A DNA stretch of 64,000 nucleotides from Thauera sp. (GTDB lineage: Bacteria > Pseudomonadota > Gammaproteobacteria > Burkholderiales > Rhodocyclaceae): NCBI GenBank assembly GCA_024235615.1, contig JACKMB010000004.1, forward strand, positions 1 through 64,000, written 5' to 3'. The stretch's first letter is position 1, and every line of letters starts with the position of its first letter. This document shows positions 46,201-54,837 of the stretch, piece by piece. A program made the position numbers and the translations under genes. The notes under the pieces were generated by a model. That model worked only from the letters and a program-made list of their open reading frames with translations. It did no database searches and was not told where the DNA came from.

Positions 46201-46699
46201 GCGCTGGACCGCCAAGGTCACCGACGTGCGCAACTGGTTCCTCTTCGCCGCCAGCGAGCGCTGGCGCGAGGACGACAGCGAGCACGAGCACTACTCGGAT
46301 TCGGGCGGCAAGTCGGGCGGGCAGAAGGAGAAGCTCGCCTACACCATCCTCGCCGCCAGCCTCGCCTACCAGTTCGGCCTGGAGTGGGGCGCGGTGCGCT
46401 CGCGCTCGTTCCGCTTCGTCGTCATCGACGAGGCCTTCGGCCGCGGCTCGGACGAGTCCGCGCAATACGGCCTGCGCCTCTTCGAGCAGCTCAACCTGCA
46501 GCTGCTGATCGTCACCCCGCTGCAGAAGATCCACATCATCGAGCCCTTCGTCGCCAGCGTCGGCTTCGTGCACAACGAGGGCGGCAGCGCCTCGAAGCTG
46601 CGCAACCTGTCGATCGAGGAGTACCGCGCGCAGAAGGCGGAGATGCGGGCCGCCGCCCAGGCCGCGCCGCGCGCCGGCGGCGCCGCATCCGCGTCATGA
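43277..46699 (+). CDS. jetC: Wadjet SMC-like ATPase JetC
   Basis: 1140 residues. The ATPase head is split: Walker [10 protein letters not shown] at residues 51-59, and far downstream the signature [13 protein letters not shown] (about residue 1011) and Walker [14 protein letters not shown] (about 1045). Between are long coiled-coil arms ([20 protein letters not shown] ... [38 protein letters not shown]). This is the MukB/SbcC-like motor that extrudes DNA loops. The ATG at 43277 gives [20 protein letters not shown]; jetD overlaps by 4 bp. Intact. Confidence 0.93.
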   Translation: MNDPQSLGLDFVADDTLSGFRLQRLEVLNWGTFDRHVWTLQLDGRNGLLTGDIGSGKSTLVDAITTLLVPAHRIAYNKAAGADTRERSLRSYVLGHYKSERNEVTGAARPLGLREPGSYSVILGVFHNAGYDQTVSLAQVFWFKEPQGQPARFYLGAEHALSIAADFSGFGPDITQLRKRLRGAGAEVFDSFPPYAAWFRRRFGIDNEQALELFHQTVSMKSVGNLTDFVRHHMLEPFEVGPRIQALIGHFDDLDRAHQAVLKAQRQVSLLAPLVEDCHRHDALAADIGTLRRCREALQPHFAARKLALLDHRLALAAEEWARADAQARRLDGLREEQALRIDALKQAINANGGDRLERLAAEIRKLAQVRDARLAKSRRYAELAAVLGTPAAADGEAFAAQRLHFAAGREDARSRDAELQNTLTEHAVSLRQGKLEHDALSAEIDSLRRRRSNIDDRQIQIRAALCGALGIDVEDMPFAGELLQVREDERDWEGAAERLLRGFGLALLVPDAHYKAVAEWVDGNHLRGRLVYFHVRPPRTGELPALHPDSLVRKLAIKPDSPHYDWLERELAHRFDVACCATQEQFRRETRAITRAGQIKDPSGRHEKDDRHAIADRSRYVLGWSNTAKIEALEAQRRQLEARLGELGSQIGRIDTERRALAGRLDALTRLEEFTAFDELDWHGVAGEIATLEDERRALEAASDLLKELGRQLAELQQIRVDTERELGAARERRAKVEQRQADAEDLRATTLALVDAAPIDPALVPQLEALCAEVLGEHQLTVESCDNREKEVRDLLQTRIDAEDRRLARLAEKIIKAMSAFKQQFALETAEIDASLEAGFEYENLLTQLNRDDLPRFLARFKELLNVNTINEIANFNAQLARERETIKERIAHINKSLGEIDYNPGRYIVLESQPSPDAEIRDFQQELRACTEGALSGAGEGDDEQYSEDRFLRVKGIIDRFRGREGLSDQDRRWTAKVTDVRNWFLFAASERWREDDSEHEHYSDSGGKSGGQKEKLAYTILAASLAYQFGLEWGAVRSRSFRFVVIDEAFGRGSDESAQYGLRLFEQLNLQLLIVTPLQKIHIIEPFVASVGFVHNEGGSASKLRNLSIEEYRAQKAEMRAAAQAAPRAGGAASAS

Positions 46700-47904
46700 G
46701 CTGGAGCACCGCGCCGGACCTGAAGGCGCAGGTGATGCGCCTGTGGGAGCGCGGCGAGCTGCTGCGCGAGGGGCTGAACGCCGCCACGAGCCGCTTCCCG
46801 CTGCGCCTCACCCTGAAGACGCCCGGCCCGGATGACATCACCCGCCGCTTCGACGCCGTGCGCGCCTGGATCGCGGCGATCTCGGCCACGCCCCATGTGC
46901 GCCTCGAATGGCAGGAAACCCGCCACCGCGTGCAGGGCAGCCAGCGCCTGCCCGCGAGCGCCTGGGTCGACCGCCTCGACGACGCCCTGGCCTGGATCGG
47001 CAAGCGCGCCGAGCACGCGCGCTTCCGCGCGCTGCACGCCGAGACTGCGTCGCGCCAGCCCCTGCTGCTGCCCTGGCTGGCGAAGCGCCCGCTGCGCGCG
47101 CTCGAGCTCGCCGCCGAGTGGTCGCGCCTGCTCGACGTGGTCGCCTGGCTGCAGGCCCACCCGCGGCCGGGCGTATATCTGCGCCAGGTCGACCTGCCCG
47201 GCATCCACACCAAGTTCATCGAATCCCAGCGTGGCGTGCTCGCCGAGCTGCTCGAGCTCGCCCTGCCCGCGGCGGCGATCGACCCGGCGCGCACCGGCGC
47301 GCAGCAGTTCGCCGCCCGCTACGGCTTCCTCGACAAGCCCGTGCTGCTGCGCCTCCGCATCCTCGACCCGGCGCTGCACCTGCTGCCCGGCGCGCCCTGC
47401 CCCGACCTCGCCCTCGACGCCGACAGCTTCGCCCGCCTGCGACTCGACGTGGCGCGCGTCTTCATCACCGAGAACGAGACCAACTTCCTCGCCTTCCCCC
47501 GCGTCGACAAGGCCATCGTGATCTTCGGCGCCGGCTACGGCTGGGAGGCACTGGCACGCGCCGAGTGGCTGCAGCGCTGCCCGATCCACTACTGGGGCGA
47601 CATCGACACCAACGGCTTCGCCATCCTCGCCCAGCTGCGCGCCCGCTTCGCCCACGTCGAGTCCCTGCTGATGGACCGCGCCACCCTGCTCGCACACGAG
47701 GCGCTGTGGGGCCGCGAAGACAGCCCGCGCCCGGCCGACGTCTCGCGCCTCACCGCCGAGGAACGCAGCCTCTACGAAGACCTGCGCGACCACCGCATCC
47801 GCCCGTCCCTGCGCCTGGAGCAGGAGCACATCGGCTTCGGCTGGCTGGAAAAATGGCTGAAAATCGTCCATGTGATGGATGATTTTCAGCCATCGGATGG
47901 TTGA
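46696..47904 (+). CDS. jetD: Wadjet nuclease JetD (DUF3322, Toprim-like)
   Basis: 402 residues from the ATG at 46696, overlapping jetC (ATGA). The N-terminal half ([25 protein letters not shown]-type helices) is DUF3322; the C-terminal half carries the Toprim motifs [14 protein letters not shown] (Glu near residue 259) and [14 protein letters not shown] (DxD near 300-302), typical of topoisomerase-VI-like JetD nucleases that cut the plasmid. The tail from [13 protein letters not shown] onwards is unlike the usual end of the family and may be shaped by the short repeats at 47860-47925. Confidence 0.92.
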   Translation: MSWSTAPDLKAQVMRLWERGELLREGLNAATSRFPLRLTLKTPGPDDITRRFDAVRAWIAAISATPHVRLEWQETRHRVQGSQRLPASAWVDRLDDALAWIGKRAEHARFRALHAETASRQPLLLPWLAKRPLRALELAAEWSRLLDVVAWLQAHPRPGVYLRQVDLPGIHTKFIESQRGVLAELLELALPAAAIDPARTGAQQFAARYGFLDKPVLLRLRILDPALHLLPGAPCPDLALDADSFARLRLDVARVFITENETNFLAFPRVDKAIVIFGAGYGWEALARAEWLQRCPIHYWGDIDTNGFAILAQLRARFAHVESLLMDRATLLAHEALWGREDSPRPADVSRLTAEERSLYEDLRDHRIRPSLRLEQEHIGFGWLEKWLKIVHVMDDFQPSDG

Positions 47905-48269
47905 TCTTCATCCAAGGCGTCCCGGGAAACGGCTGCTCAGAACGACCATCGCCCTTCCTGCCCATCTTGGGCCTGCGCCATCTCCAAGACACCGAACCCG
48001 AACGCATCCAGCGCGGCAGCGTCTGGGTACCGGACGGCTTCGTGTCAGCAGTGGGGAAAGCGCAGGCGTTCGCGTTAAAGTCCGATCTGTCCGTCTACCC
48101 CACCGCTTATGACGCCCGAAGCCCACGCCCGGAACTGCATCGACGCCCGTCTGCAACAGGCAGGCGAACCGGCCAGCGCGCTGCCCAAACGCATCCGAAA
48201 CCAAGCTGCAGCCACGAGTTCTGCCAGAAAGGCTGACGATAACCGTCACTGCCCGTCCAAGGTCCGTTC
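47905..48269. other. Intergenic stretch between jetD and the AAA-DUF4276 pair
   Basis: No gene supported. A 111-codon plus-strand frame (47901-48236) has no recognisable domain and no convincing ribosome site. Short direct copies of CCATnnGATGG-like sequence surround the jetD stop. The stretch should carry the promoter of the following AAA gene, but I see no clear -35/-10 pair. Confidence 0.45.
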
Positions 48270-49463
48270 ATGAAAATCGAATCCATCCGTCTCAAGAACT
48301 TCAAGGCCTTCCGCAATGTGCACCTGAAGGACATACCTTCCTTTCTGGTGGTCGTCGGCGCAAACGGGTCGGGGAAATCGACGTTGTTCGATGTCTTCGG
48401 CTTCCTGCACGACTGCCTGAAAGGCAATGTCCGGCAAGCGCTCGACAAGCGCGGCCGCTTCGGCGAAGTGCTGAGCCGGGGTTGCGACCCGAAGAAGGAC
48501 ACGCTCCTCATCGAGTTGCAGTACCGCATGGAGATCACTGGCGTCGAGCGGCTGGTGACGTACTCGTTGGAAATCGGTGAGCGGCAAGGGATGCCGGTGG
48601 TCTGCAAGGAACTTCTGCGTTACAAGCGCGGCCGCTACGGAAGTCCCTACCACTTCCTCAGCTTTGCCGAGGGCGAAGGCTACGCGATCACCAACGAGGA
48701 AGACTTCAACAAGACCGACGAGGAACTCGACCGCGAAACCCAGCGGGTTGCGCCGGACACCCTTGCGATCAAAGGTCTGGGGCAATTCGAGCGTTTCAAA
48801 GCCGCCAATGCCTTCCGTAGCCTGATCGAGAACTGGCACGTGTCCGATTTCCACATCAGCGCCGCGCGAGGGCGCAAGGACGCATCGGGCGAAATGGAGC
48901 ACCTGTCGGAGACCGGCGAGAATCTACCCTTGGTCGCTCGTTACCTGCATGAGCAGCATGCCGAGATCTTCAGCAAAATCCTTGCAACGATGACCAAACG
49001 GGTACCCGGCGTGACTTCGGTCGAACCCAAGCTGATGGATGATGGCTACCTCACGCTGCGTTTTCAGGATGGCTCGTTCAAGACGCCTTTCCTCGACCGC
49101 TACGTGTCCGACGGCACCATCAAGATGTTCGCCTATCTGGTGCTGCTGCACGATCCGGAGCCGCACCCCCTGTTGTGTGTGGAAGAACCGGAGAACCAGC
49201 TTTATCCGCAGTTGATGCCTGAACTCGCGGAGGAATTCCGCAGCTACGCCAATCGTGGTGGACAGGTGTTCGTATCCACTCATTCGCCGGATTTCCTGAA
49301 CGCCATCGAACTCGACGAGGTGTATTGGCTGGTCAAGCAACAGGGCTACTCCGAGATTCATCGCGCGCGCGACCATGCACAAATTGCCGCTTACGTCGCT
49401 GAAGGTGATCAACTCGGCTACCTGTGGAAGCAGGGCTTCTTCGACGGGGTCGATCCGCGATGA
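48270..49463 (+). CDS. AAA_21/OLD-like ATPase of a two-gene module
   Basis: 397 residues. MKIESIRLKNFKAFRNVHLK and VVGANGSGKSTLFDVFGFLH (Walker A at about residues 31-38) form the N-terminal ABC-type ATPase half; the Walker B region CVEEPENQLYPQLMPELAEE lies near residue 305 and the STHSPDFLNAI motif near 335. This architecture is that of RecF/OLD-type ATPases. Its stop overlaps the ATG of a DUF4276 gene. AAA ATPases coupled to a Toprim-like protein are a common design of phage-defence modules (PARIS is AriA/AriB, OLD is a fusion). Target unknown. Confidence 0.88.
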   Translation: MKIESIRLKNFKAFRNVHLKDIPSFLVVVGANGSGKSTLFDVFGFLHDCLKGNVRQALDKRGRFGEVLSRGCDPKKDTLLIELQYRMEITGVERLVTYSLEIGERQGMPVVCKELLRYKRGRYGSPYHFLSFAEGEGYAITNEEDFNKTDEELDRETQRVAPDTLAIKGLGQFERFKAANAFRSLIENWHVSDFHISAARGRKDASGEMEHLSETGENLPLVARYLHEQHAEIFSKILATMTKRVPGVTSVEPKLMDDGYLTLRFQDGSFKTPFLDRYVSDGTIKMFAYLVLLHDPEPHPLLCVEEPENQLYPQLMPELAEEFRSYANRGGQVFVSTHSPDFLNAIELDEVYWLVKQQGYSEIHRARDHAQIAAYVAEGDQLGYLWKQGFFDGVDPR

Positions 49464-50041
49464 GGGAACTCGTGTTTCTGCTGGAAGAGCCGTCGGCCAA
49501 GGCCATGCTGGAATCCCTGCTCCCCCGGATGCTGAAGCAAGACACCCTTTTCCGCTGCATCCCGTTCGAAGGCAAGCAGGATCTGGAGAAACAACTGACT
49601 CGCCGGATTCGTGCGTACCAGAACGAACGCGCCCGCTTCATCGTACTGCGCGATCAGGACAGTCACCCCGACTGCACCGCGGTGAAGCAAGGTTTGCTCG
49701 ATCTGTGCGATAAGTCCGGCAAGTTTGCGCGATGCCTGGTTCGCATTGCATGCCGAGAGCTCGAGGCTTTCTATCTGGCCGATCTGCAGGCTGTCGAACG
49801 AGCCCTCGAGATCGACGGATTGACTCGGCATCAGAACAGCAGGAAGTTCCGATCCCCGGACGGACTCGGCAGCCCCAGCCGAGAGTTGAAAACCTTGACA
49901 CGCAATCGCTACGAAAAGGTCGCTGGCTCTCGTGCGATCGGCAAACACCTGCAACTCGACAATGCCCGCTCCGCGAGCTTTCGTAATCTCATCGCAGCCA
50001 TCCGGCGTTGCGAAGACGAACTCCTGCGGGAAGCAGTGTGA
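49460..50041 (+). CDS. DUF4276 (Toprim-like) partner of the AAA ATPase
   Basis: 193 residues from the ATG at 49460 (overlapping ATGA). MRELVFLLEEPSAKAMLESL supplies a conserved acidic first motif, FIVLRDQDSHPDC a DxD motif, and CRELEAFYLADLQAVERALE a third acidic segment; together they resemble a Toprim fold, as described for DUF4276. Coupled to the ATPase gene. Inferred role: nuclease or effector activated by the ATPase, as with AriB in PARIS, but this is by analogy; the families differ (AriB is DUF4435). Confidence 0.8.
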   Translation: MRELVFLLEEPSAKAMLESLLPRMLKQDTLFRCIPFEGKQDLEKQLTRRIRAYQNERARFIVLRDQDSHPDCTAVKQGLLDLCDKSGKFARCLVRIACRELEAFYLADLQAVERALEIDGLTRHQNSRKFRSPDGLGSPSRELKTLTRNRYEKVAGSRAIGKHLQLDNARSASFRNLIAAIRRCEDELLREAV

Positions 50042-50373
50042 GTCCGTTTCTTGGTGCGCCTTATCCGATTTCCATGATCCGCGGCCATCGTCAAGACGGA
50101 AACCCGTGTGAGCTCGCCGCTCGTCAGAGTCACCCCGCCAAGGGGAAGGCGGCGGGCGGCGAGTTTCGCATGAGTCCCAAGTACGGACCGTACTTCCTGT
50201 GGCCGGAGAGTCTCCTCCCATAACTGAGCGCTTCCCGTCTGCAGGTTCGACAGTTCAGCACGCAAGTGCTTGTTTCGACTGAATCACACATCCCCGGAAA
50301 TGCCACCACACGACGCCCGCCCCCACGGCCCGGCCACGACTCGTCCCTGACCACCCTCTCTCCGCGAGACATC
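50042..50373. other. Intergenic stretch before the NYN gene
   Basis: No gene is supported. Its second half (50245-50314) resembles the 3'-end repeat of the IS1634-type element at 30645-30717, so it probably contains an old insertion remnant. The first half shows no pattern I can name. Confidence 0.45.
50245..50314. repeat. Relic of the IS1634-end repeat
   Basis: GTTCGACAGTTCAGCACGCA, then AGTGCTTGTTT and further on GAAATGCCACCACACG match 30645-30717 block by block with similar spacing. No transposase is nearby, so this is a solo remnant or a shared target motif. Confidence 0.5.
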
Positions 50374-51699
50374 TTGAAAAGCGCCCTCTTCGTCGACTTC
50401 GACAACGTCTATTCCGGCCTGCGCAAGCTCGACCCGGCCATCGCCGACCGCTTCGCCCGCCAGCCCCTGGAGTGGGTCAACTGGGTGATCGGCGAGCTCG
50501 AGCTGCCCGACCACGCCCCCGCCGGCGCGCGCCGCCGGCTGCTGGTGCGGCGCTGCTACCTCAACCCGCAGGCCTACCAGCGCTTCCGCCCGTCCTTCAA
50601 CCTCGCCGGCTTCGAGATCATCGACTGCCCGGCGCTGACGAGCGAGGGCAAGACCAGCACCGACATCCACATGGTGCTCGACATCATCGACCTGCTGCAG
50701 CACGAGGCCCGCTACGACGAGTTCATCGTGTTCTCGGCCGACGCCGACTTCACCCCGGTGCTGCGCAAGCTGCGCCGCTGGGATCGGCGCACGACGGTGC
50801 TGGCGATCGGCTTTCCGTCGGCGGCCTATCGCGCCTCGGCCGACCTGCTGATCGACCCCGACGAGTTCGTCCGTAACGCCCTCGGCTTCCGCGACGAGGA
50901 CGAGGCGCCCGCCACCGCCGCCGACAACGCGGACGTGGACGGCCCGTCGGCCGTGGCGAGCGCACGCGCCGCGCAGGTGATGCCGGACGCACCCCCCATC
51001 GACCCCATCGACTCCGCCGCCCTCGACCGCGCCGTCGCCGAGGTCGTCGCCACCATGCGCGCCGAGGTCGCGCGCGCGACCGCGCCCGTGCCCTGCAGCC
51101 GCCTGGCGAGCCTGATCACGACGCGCCACCCCGCCCTCGCCGCCGACTGGAACGGCAAGGGCAGCTTCCGCAAGTTCGTCGACAGCCTCGAGCTCGCGCC
51201 GCTGCGCTTCGACTGGAGCAACAGCGGCGGCTTCGTCTTCGATCCCGCCCGCGCCGGCACCGGCATGCAGGACGGCAGCGCCACCCCCGACTGGGGCGAG
51301 GACCAGGACATCCTGCCGCTCGCCATGCAGATCCACGAGGTCTCCGGGGTCCCGCTGCTCGGCCCGGTCGAGTATCGCGCGCTGTTCTCGATCATCGAGG
51401 ACGACGCCGGCCGCCATCCCTTCGACCTCAAGGAGACCGGCAAGCGCGTGCGCGACCGCCTGCGCGAGGCCGGCCACGGCGGCAGCCGGCTCGACGTCAA
51501 CTGGATCCTGCGCGGCCTGCTGATGCGCGGCCACGCCTTCGGCGAAGGCCAGGACCGCGCGGCGACGCTCGCCACCAAGACGGCGAACAACGTGCGCTCG
51601 CTCTGCCTGCGCGAGCAGATGATCCTCGACCGCGCGGCCGAGACGGCGATCGCGCGCTGGTTCGGCACCAGCCCGGACGCACGCCGCATGGGCCAGTAG
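50374..51699 (+). CDS. NYN-domain RNase with OST-HTH/LOTUS domain
   Basis: 441 residues from a TTG start at 50374; the frame runs further upstream but the NYN fold begins exactly there (LKSALFVDFDNVYSGLRKLD). The NYN PIN-like nuclease has acidic residues in FVDFDNVY, EGKTSTDIHMVLDI and VFSADADFTPVLRKL. A LOTUS/OST-HTH domain (PVPCSRLASLITTRHPALAA ... GSFRKFVDS) sits in the middle, and a second OST-HTH-like repeat (FDLKETGKRVRDRLREAGHG ... NWILRGLLM) near the C-terminus. Such proteins are putative RNA-binding ribonucleases. Apparently a single-gene unit. Confidence 0.82.
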   Translation: MKSALFVDFDNVYSGLRKLDPAIADRFARQPLEWVNWVIGELELPDHAPAGARRRLLVRRCYLNPQAYQRFRPSFNLAGFEIIDCPALTSEGKTSTDIHMVLDIIDLLQHEARYDEFIVFSADADFTPVLRKLRRWDRRTTVLAIGFPSAAYRASADLLIDPDEFVRNALGFRDEDEAPATAADNADVDGPSAVASARAAQVMPDAPPIDPIDSAALDRAVAEVVATMRAEVARATAPVPCSRLASLITTRHPALAADWNGKGSFRKFVDSLELAPLRFDWSNSGGFVFDPARAGTGMQDGSATPDWGEDQDILPLAMQIHEVSGVPLLGPVEYRALFSIIEDDAGRHPFDLKETGKRVRDRLREAGHGGSRLDVNWILRGLLMRGHAFGEGQDRAATLATKTANNVRSLCLREQMILDRAAETAIARWFGTSPDARRMGQ

Positions 51700-51795
51700 C
51701 AGGGACGGGACGGGCGTCGCGCATCCGCGCGTCTTGCGTGCGCGCGACGGCACACCAACAATGAGACCTCACGCTGAAACCCCGAGGCGAGGATC

Positions 51796-52398
51796 ATGAA
51801 CACCAAGACCCGCAGCGCCCTGCGCGCCAGCCTGAAACAGGAAGATGCCGCGCTCGACGAGCGCCTCCCCGAGGCGGAGTCCCCCGCGGCAAAGACTCCG
51901 CCCGACGCTCCGGTCGCGGCACCCGAGCGCAAGCCGCGCGCCCGCCGTGCGCCGCCGCAAGGCAGGACGCCGGCGAAAACGGTGGCACCTGGCATCGCGC
52001 GCGTCGCTACGGCAGCCGCTTCCGCGCCCGCTGCGCCCCCCGCCAGGGCAGCCTCCTCCATCCCTGCGGAGCCCCGCCCGCGCAGCGGGACCGCCACCCA
52101 AGCCGCAAAGCCCTCCAAGCCCAAGACGGAGAAGCGCCAGCGCGCATCCTTCACGCTGGCTGCGAGCGACCTGCACCGCCTCGATGCCTTGCGCAGCGCC
52201 ATGAAAGCCGCCGGCCGGCCGGCGCGCAAGTCCGAGCTGGTGCGCGCCGGCCTCGCCGCACTCACGGCCCTCGGCCATGCCGATGCGGTCGCGCTGCTCG
52301 ACGCGCTGCCGCCTCTGAAGCGCACCGCCGGCAAGGGGGATGAGAAGGGCAAGGCCGGCAAGAAGAAGTCCGCGAAGCGCAAGGCCGCCGCCCGCTAG
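51796..52398 (+). CDS. Basic Ala/Pro-rich protein with an RHH-like C-terminal domain
   Basis: 200 residues. The first ~110 are a low-complexity, Ala/Pro/Arg-rich linker. Residues about 115-165 (RQRASFTLAASDLHRLDALR ... RPARKSELVRAGLAALTALG) look like a ribbon-helix-helix DNA-binding domain. The last 25 residues are a Lys/Arg-rich tail (GKKKSAKRKAAAR). AGGCGAGGATC precedes the ATG. Possibly a chromatin-like or regulatory protein; not assigned to a family. Confidence 0.65.
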   Translation: MNTKTRSALRASLKQEDAALDERLPEAESPAAKTPPDAPVAAPERKPRARRAPPQGRTPAKTVAPGIARVATAAASAPAAPPARAASSIPAEPRPRSGTATQAAKPSKPKTEKRQRASFTLAASDLHRLDALRSAMKAAGRPARKSELVRAGLAALTALGHADAVALLDALPPLKRTAGKGDEKGKAGKKKSAKRKAAAR

Positions 52399-52432
52399 CG
52401 CAGATCCCGGCATCTCCGGAAGCTCCCCACCC

Positions 52433-53893
52433 ATGGATCCCGACCTCGCCACCGAGCTGTTCGAATCGCTCGGCCTCGATGCCCTGCTGCCCGAGCCCCT
52501 CGCCGCCTGGCGCCCGCTGCTCGCCGAAGGCATGGCCTTCTTCCTCGGGCGCCTGCCTGAAACCCGCCTCGGCGCGATCGTCACAGAACAGCTCGCGCTC
52601 GCCGAGAGCGCCTCTGCGGCCGCGCGCGCCACCGCGCTGCTCGCGCACTGCCCCACGCTGCACAAGCTCGGCCAGGTGGTCGCACGCCAGCCCGGCCTCG
52701 ACGCCGAACTCCGCCGCCACCTGCAGGCACTCGAATCCCTGCCCGCGAATGTGGAGGCCGATACCCTTCACCGGCAGATCGCGGCCGAGCTGGGGGCCGA
52801 CCACGGCCTGCACCTGGCCGACCGCGCCCTCGCCGAGGGCAGCGTCGCGGTGGTGCTGCCCTTCTCGTGGCGGCAGGGCGGACGCAGCCACGAGGGCGTG
52901 CTCAAGGCGCTCAAGCCCGGCATCGCCGACCGGCTGGGCGAAGAGCTCGCCATCCTGCCCGCGCTCGGCGACTTCCTCGAGGGCCGGGGCGCGGAGCTCG
53001 GCCTGCCCGCCATCGACTACCGCAGCCACCTCGCCGCCGCCGGCCGCCTGCTCGTGCAGGAGATCCGCCTCGACCGCGAACAGGCCAACCTGCGCGCCGC
53101 GGCGGCGCTGCTCGTCGACGATGCCGACGTCTTCGTCCCCACGCTGCTGCCCTGGTGCACGCCTGCGCTGACCGCGATGGAGCGCATCGACGGCCCCAAG
53201 CTCAGCGACGCCGCGCTGTCGACGCACGAGTCCCGCCGCCTCGGCCGCGCGCTCGTCGGCGGCCTGCTCGCGCGCCCCTTCTGGTCGTGCAGCGAGGACT
53301 CGCCCTTTCACGGCGACCTGCACGGCGGCAACCTGCTGCTCGCTCCCGACGGCCGCGTGGCCGTGCTCGACTGGAGCCTCGTCGCGCGCCTGAGCAAGGC
53401 CGAGCGCGAGGCGCTGGTCGAAGTCGCCCTCGCCGCCCTCGCCCTCGATCCGTCGCGCATCACGGCCGGCCTCGCCGGGCTGGGCCTGCGCGACAGCCGC
53501 AGCACGGCGATCGGCGCCACCGTCGAGCGCGCGCTCGACACCCTGGTGCGCAGCGGCCGCCCGCTCGGCTTCGACTGGCTGGTCGGCCTGCTCGACGCGC
53601 TCGCGCTGCAGGGCGCGAGCGGCTTCGGCGAGCAGCTGGCGGTGTTCCGCAAGAGCTGGCTATCGCTCGCCGGCGTGCTCGGCGACCTCGGCGGCGGCCA
53701 CGACACCGACCTGCCGCTGCTCGGCCTCGGTCTGCAGCGCTTCACCGCCGAGTGGCCCGCACGCCTGCTCGCCCCGGCCGACTCGCGCGCCTTCTCCACC
53801 CACGTCTCCACCGCCGACCTGCTGCGCGCAGCCGCGGACGCCTGGCCCGCCGGCCTGCGCTACTGGCTAAGGCTGCTCGGGCACGGACACTGA
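52433..53893 (+). CDS. UbiB/ABC1-like atypical kinase
   Basis: 486 residues from the ATG at 52433. The kinase-like core is recognised by FHGDLHGGNLLLAPDG (HGDLHxxN catalytic loop, about residues 291-298) and VAVLDWSLVARLSK (metal-binding DxS instead of DFG). The N-terminal half is helical with QEIRLDREQANLRAAAALL. Known relatives (UbiB, AarF, ABC1) support ubiquinone biosynthesis; this divergent member may have another role. It ends before a ParA gene in opposite orientation. Confidence 0.78.
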   Translation: MDPDLATELFESLGLDALLPEPLAAWRPLLAEGMAFFLGRLPETRLGAIVTEQLALAESASAAARATALLAHCPTLHKLGQVVARQPGLDAELRRHLQALESLPANVEADTLHRQIAAELGADHGLHLADRALAEGSVAVVLPFSWRQGGRSHEGVLKALKPGIADRLGEELAILPALGDFLEGRGAELGLPAIDYRSHLAAAGRLLVQEIRLDREQANLRAAAALLVDDADVFVPTLLPWCTPALTAMERIDGPKLSDAALSTHESRRLGRALVGGLLARPFWSCSEDSPFHGDLHGGNLLLAPDGRVAVLDWSLVARLSKAEREALVEVALAALALDPSRITAGLAGLGLRDSRSTAIGATVERALDTLVRSGRPLGFDWLVGLLDALALQGASGFGEQLAVFRKSWLSLAGVLGDLGGGHDTDLPLLGLGLQRFTAEWPARLLAPADSRAFSTHVSTADLLRAAADAWPAGLRYWLRLLGHGH

Positions 53894-53909
53894 ACGAGGG
53901 CTCATGCGG

Positions 53910-53945
53910 GAGCGGCACCGGCCGCGAAGGCCGCACTCCGACGGG
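53910..53945. repeat. REP-like sequence
   Basis: GGGAGCGGCACCGGCCGCGA beginning near 53910 has the form of a REP half-unit, related in form to the arms at 43154-43241. It lies between converging genes. No second arm is clear. Confidence 0.35.
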
Positions 53946-54003
53946 CACGGCCGCGACTGCGAGCACAGCGCCGGCTTCAGCCCGGCGAGGATGCTGCCCA
54001 TCT

Positions 54004-54663
54004 TCAATCCTCGATGAGCCCGACCACCGCGGCGACCAGGCGCGCCACCTCCTCCTGCGCCGGCGCGGCAGCCCGCCCGAGGCCGAACACCGAGGTCCCG
54101 CGCACCGCGCTCAGCGCGTAGGCGCTGCGCTGCGACAGCGCGGCGTCGAGCACCGGCAGGGTGAAATCGCGCAGCACATCGAGCACGTCGGCCGACAGCG
54201 CGGTGCGCGTCACGCGGTTGGGCAGCAAGGCACCGCGCAGGCCGGGGCGGCTGCGCTTGCGCTCGAGGATCAAGCGCTCGATGCCGCGCGTCGCCCACAG
54301 GTCGGTCGGTCCCGGCACCACCGGCACCAGCGCGATGTCGCAGAGCTCGAGCGCGCTCATCGTATGTGCGTGCTCGATCGAGGGCGGGCAGTCCATGACC
54401 ACCACGTCCACCTTGTTGGCGACCGGGCGCAGGGTCTTGGCCATCCTGTCGGCGCTGCCGGCGAGGCGCACCACCTGGGCCGGGAAAGGCGCCTCGGCGG
54501 GCGCGGACTCGGCCCAGCGCGAGGCGCTCTCCTGCGGATCGAGGTCGGCCAGTGCCACGCGGTAGCCTTCGAGGGCGAGGCCGGCGGCGAGCTGCATGGC
54601 GACCGTGGTCTTGCCCGAACCGCCTTTCTGGGAGATCAGTGCGATCAGCGTGGGTGCGCTCAT
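54004..54663 (-). CDS. ParA/MinD-family ATPase
   Basis: 219 residues from the ATG at 54663 (MSAPTLIALISQKGGSGKTT). Deviant Walker A QKGGSGKTT, then VALADLDPQESASRWAE (Walker A') and VVVMDCPPSIEHAH (Walker B). Proteins of this short type segregate plasmids, chromosomes or protein clusters. No parB is adjacent, so the cargo is unknown. An upstream in-frame ATG would add 40 residues of unlikely leader. Confidence 0.88.
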   Translation of the reverse strand: MSAPTLIALISQKGGSGKTTVAMQLAAGLALEGYRVALADLDPQESASRWAESAPAEAPFPAQVVRLAGSADRMAKTLRPVANKVDVVVMDCPPSIEHAHTMSALELCDIALVPVVPGPTDLWATRGIERLILERKRSRPGLRGALLPNRVTRTALSADVLDVLRDFTLPVLDAALSQRSAYALSAVRGTSVFGLGRAAAPAQEEVARLVAAVVGLIED

Positions 54664-54799
54664 GGTCCATCCCGTGGTGGTGATGCCCGACAGTCTAGCC
54701 AATCGGCCGTCCGCCGTGGCTCCATGGCACGCCGCGAAGGCATTCGGGCAAAGGATGAGCGGAGAAATATTGCGTCGCAACAACCGCGGCGAAATCCTT

Positions 54800-54808
54800 T
54801 GCTACAAT
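54800..54808 (+). promoter_or_regulatory. Extended -10 promoter of the CYTH gene
   Basis: TGCTACAAT at 54800-54808 matches an extended -10 (TGnTACAAT) about 30 nt before the CYTH ATG. I see no good -35, as allowed for extended -10 promoters. Confidence 0.6.
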
Positions 54809-54837
54809 TCGGACCTTCTGCAACAGGGTTTCCAGCC

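Noticed and set aside
42374-46573. A ~1400-codon open frame on the minus strand across jetB and jetC
   Set aside because: It mirrors the GC-rich third positions of the jet genes, is low in complexity, has no domain, and the sense-strand genes have complete, recognisable motifs.
47901-48236. 111-codon frame between jetD and the AAA gene
   Set aside because: No recognisable domain, starts inside the jetD end and lacks a good ribosome site; treated as intergenic.
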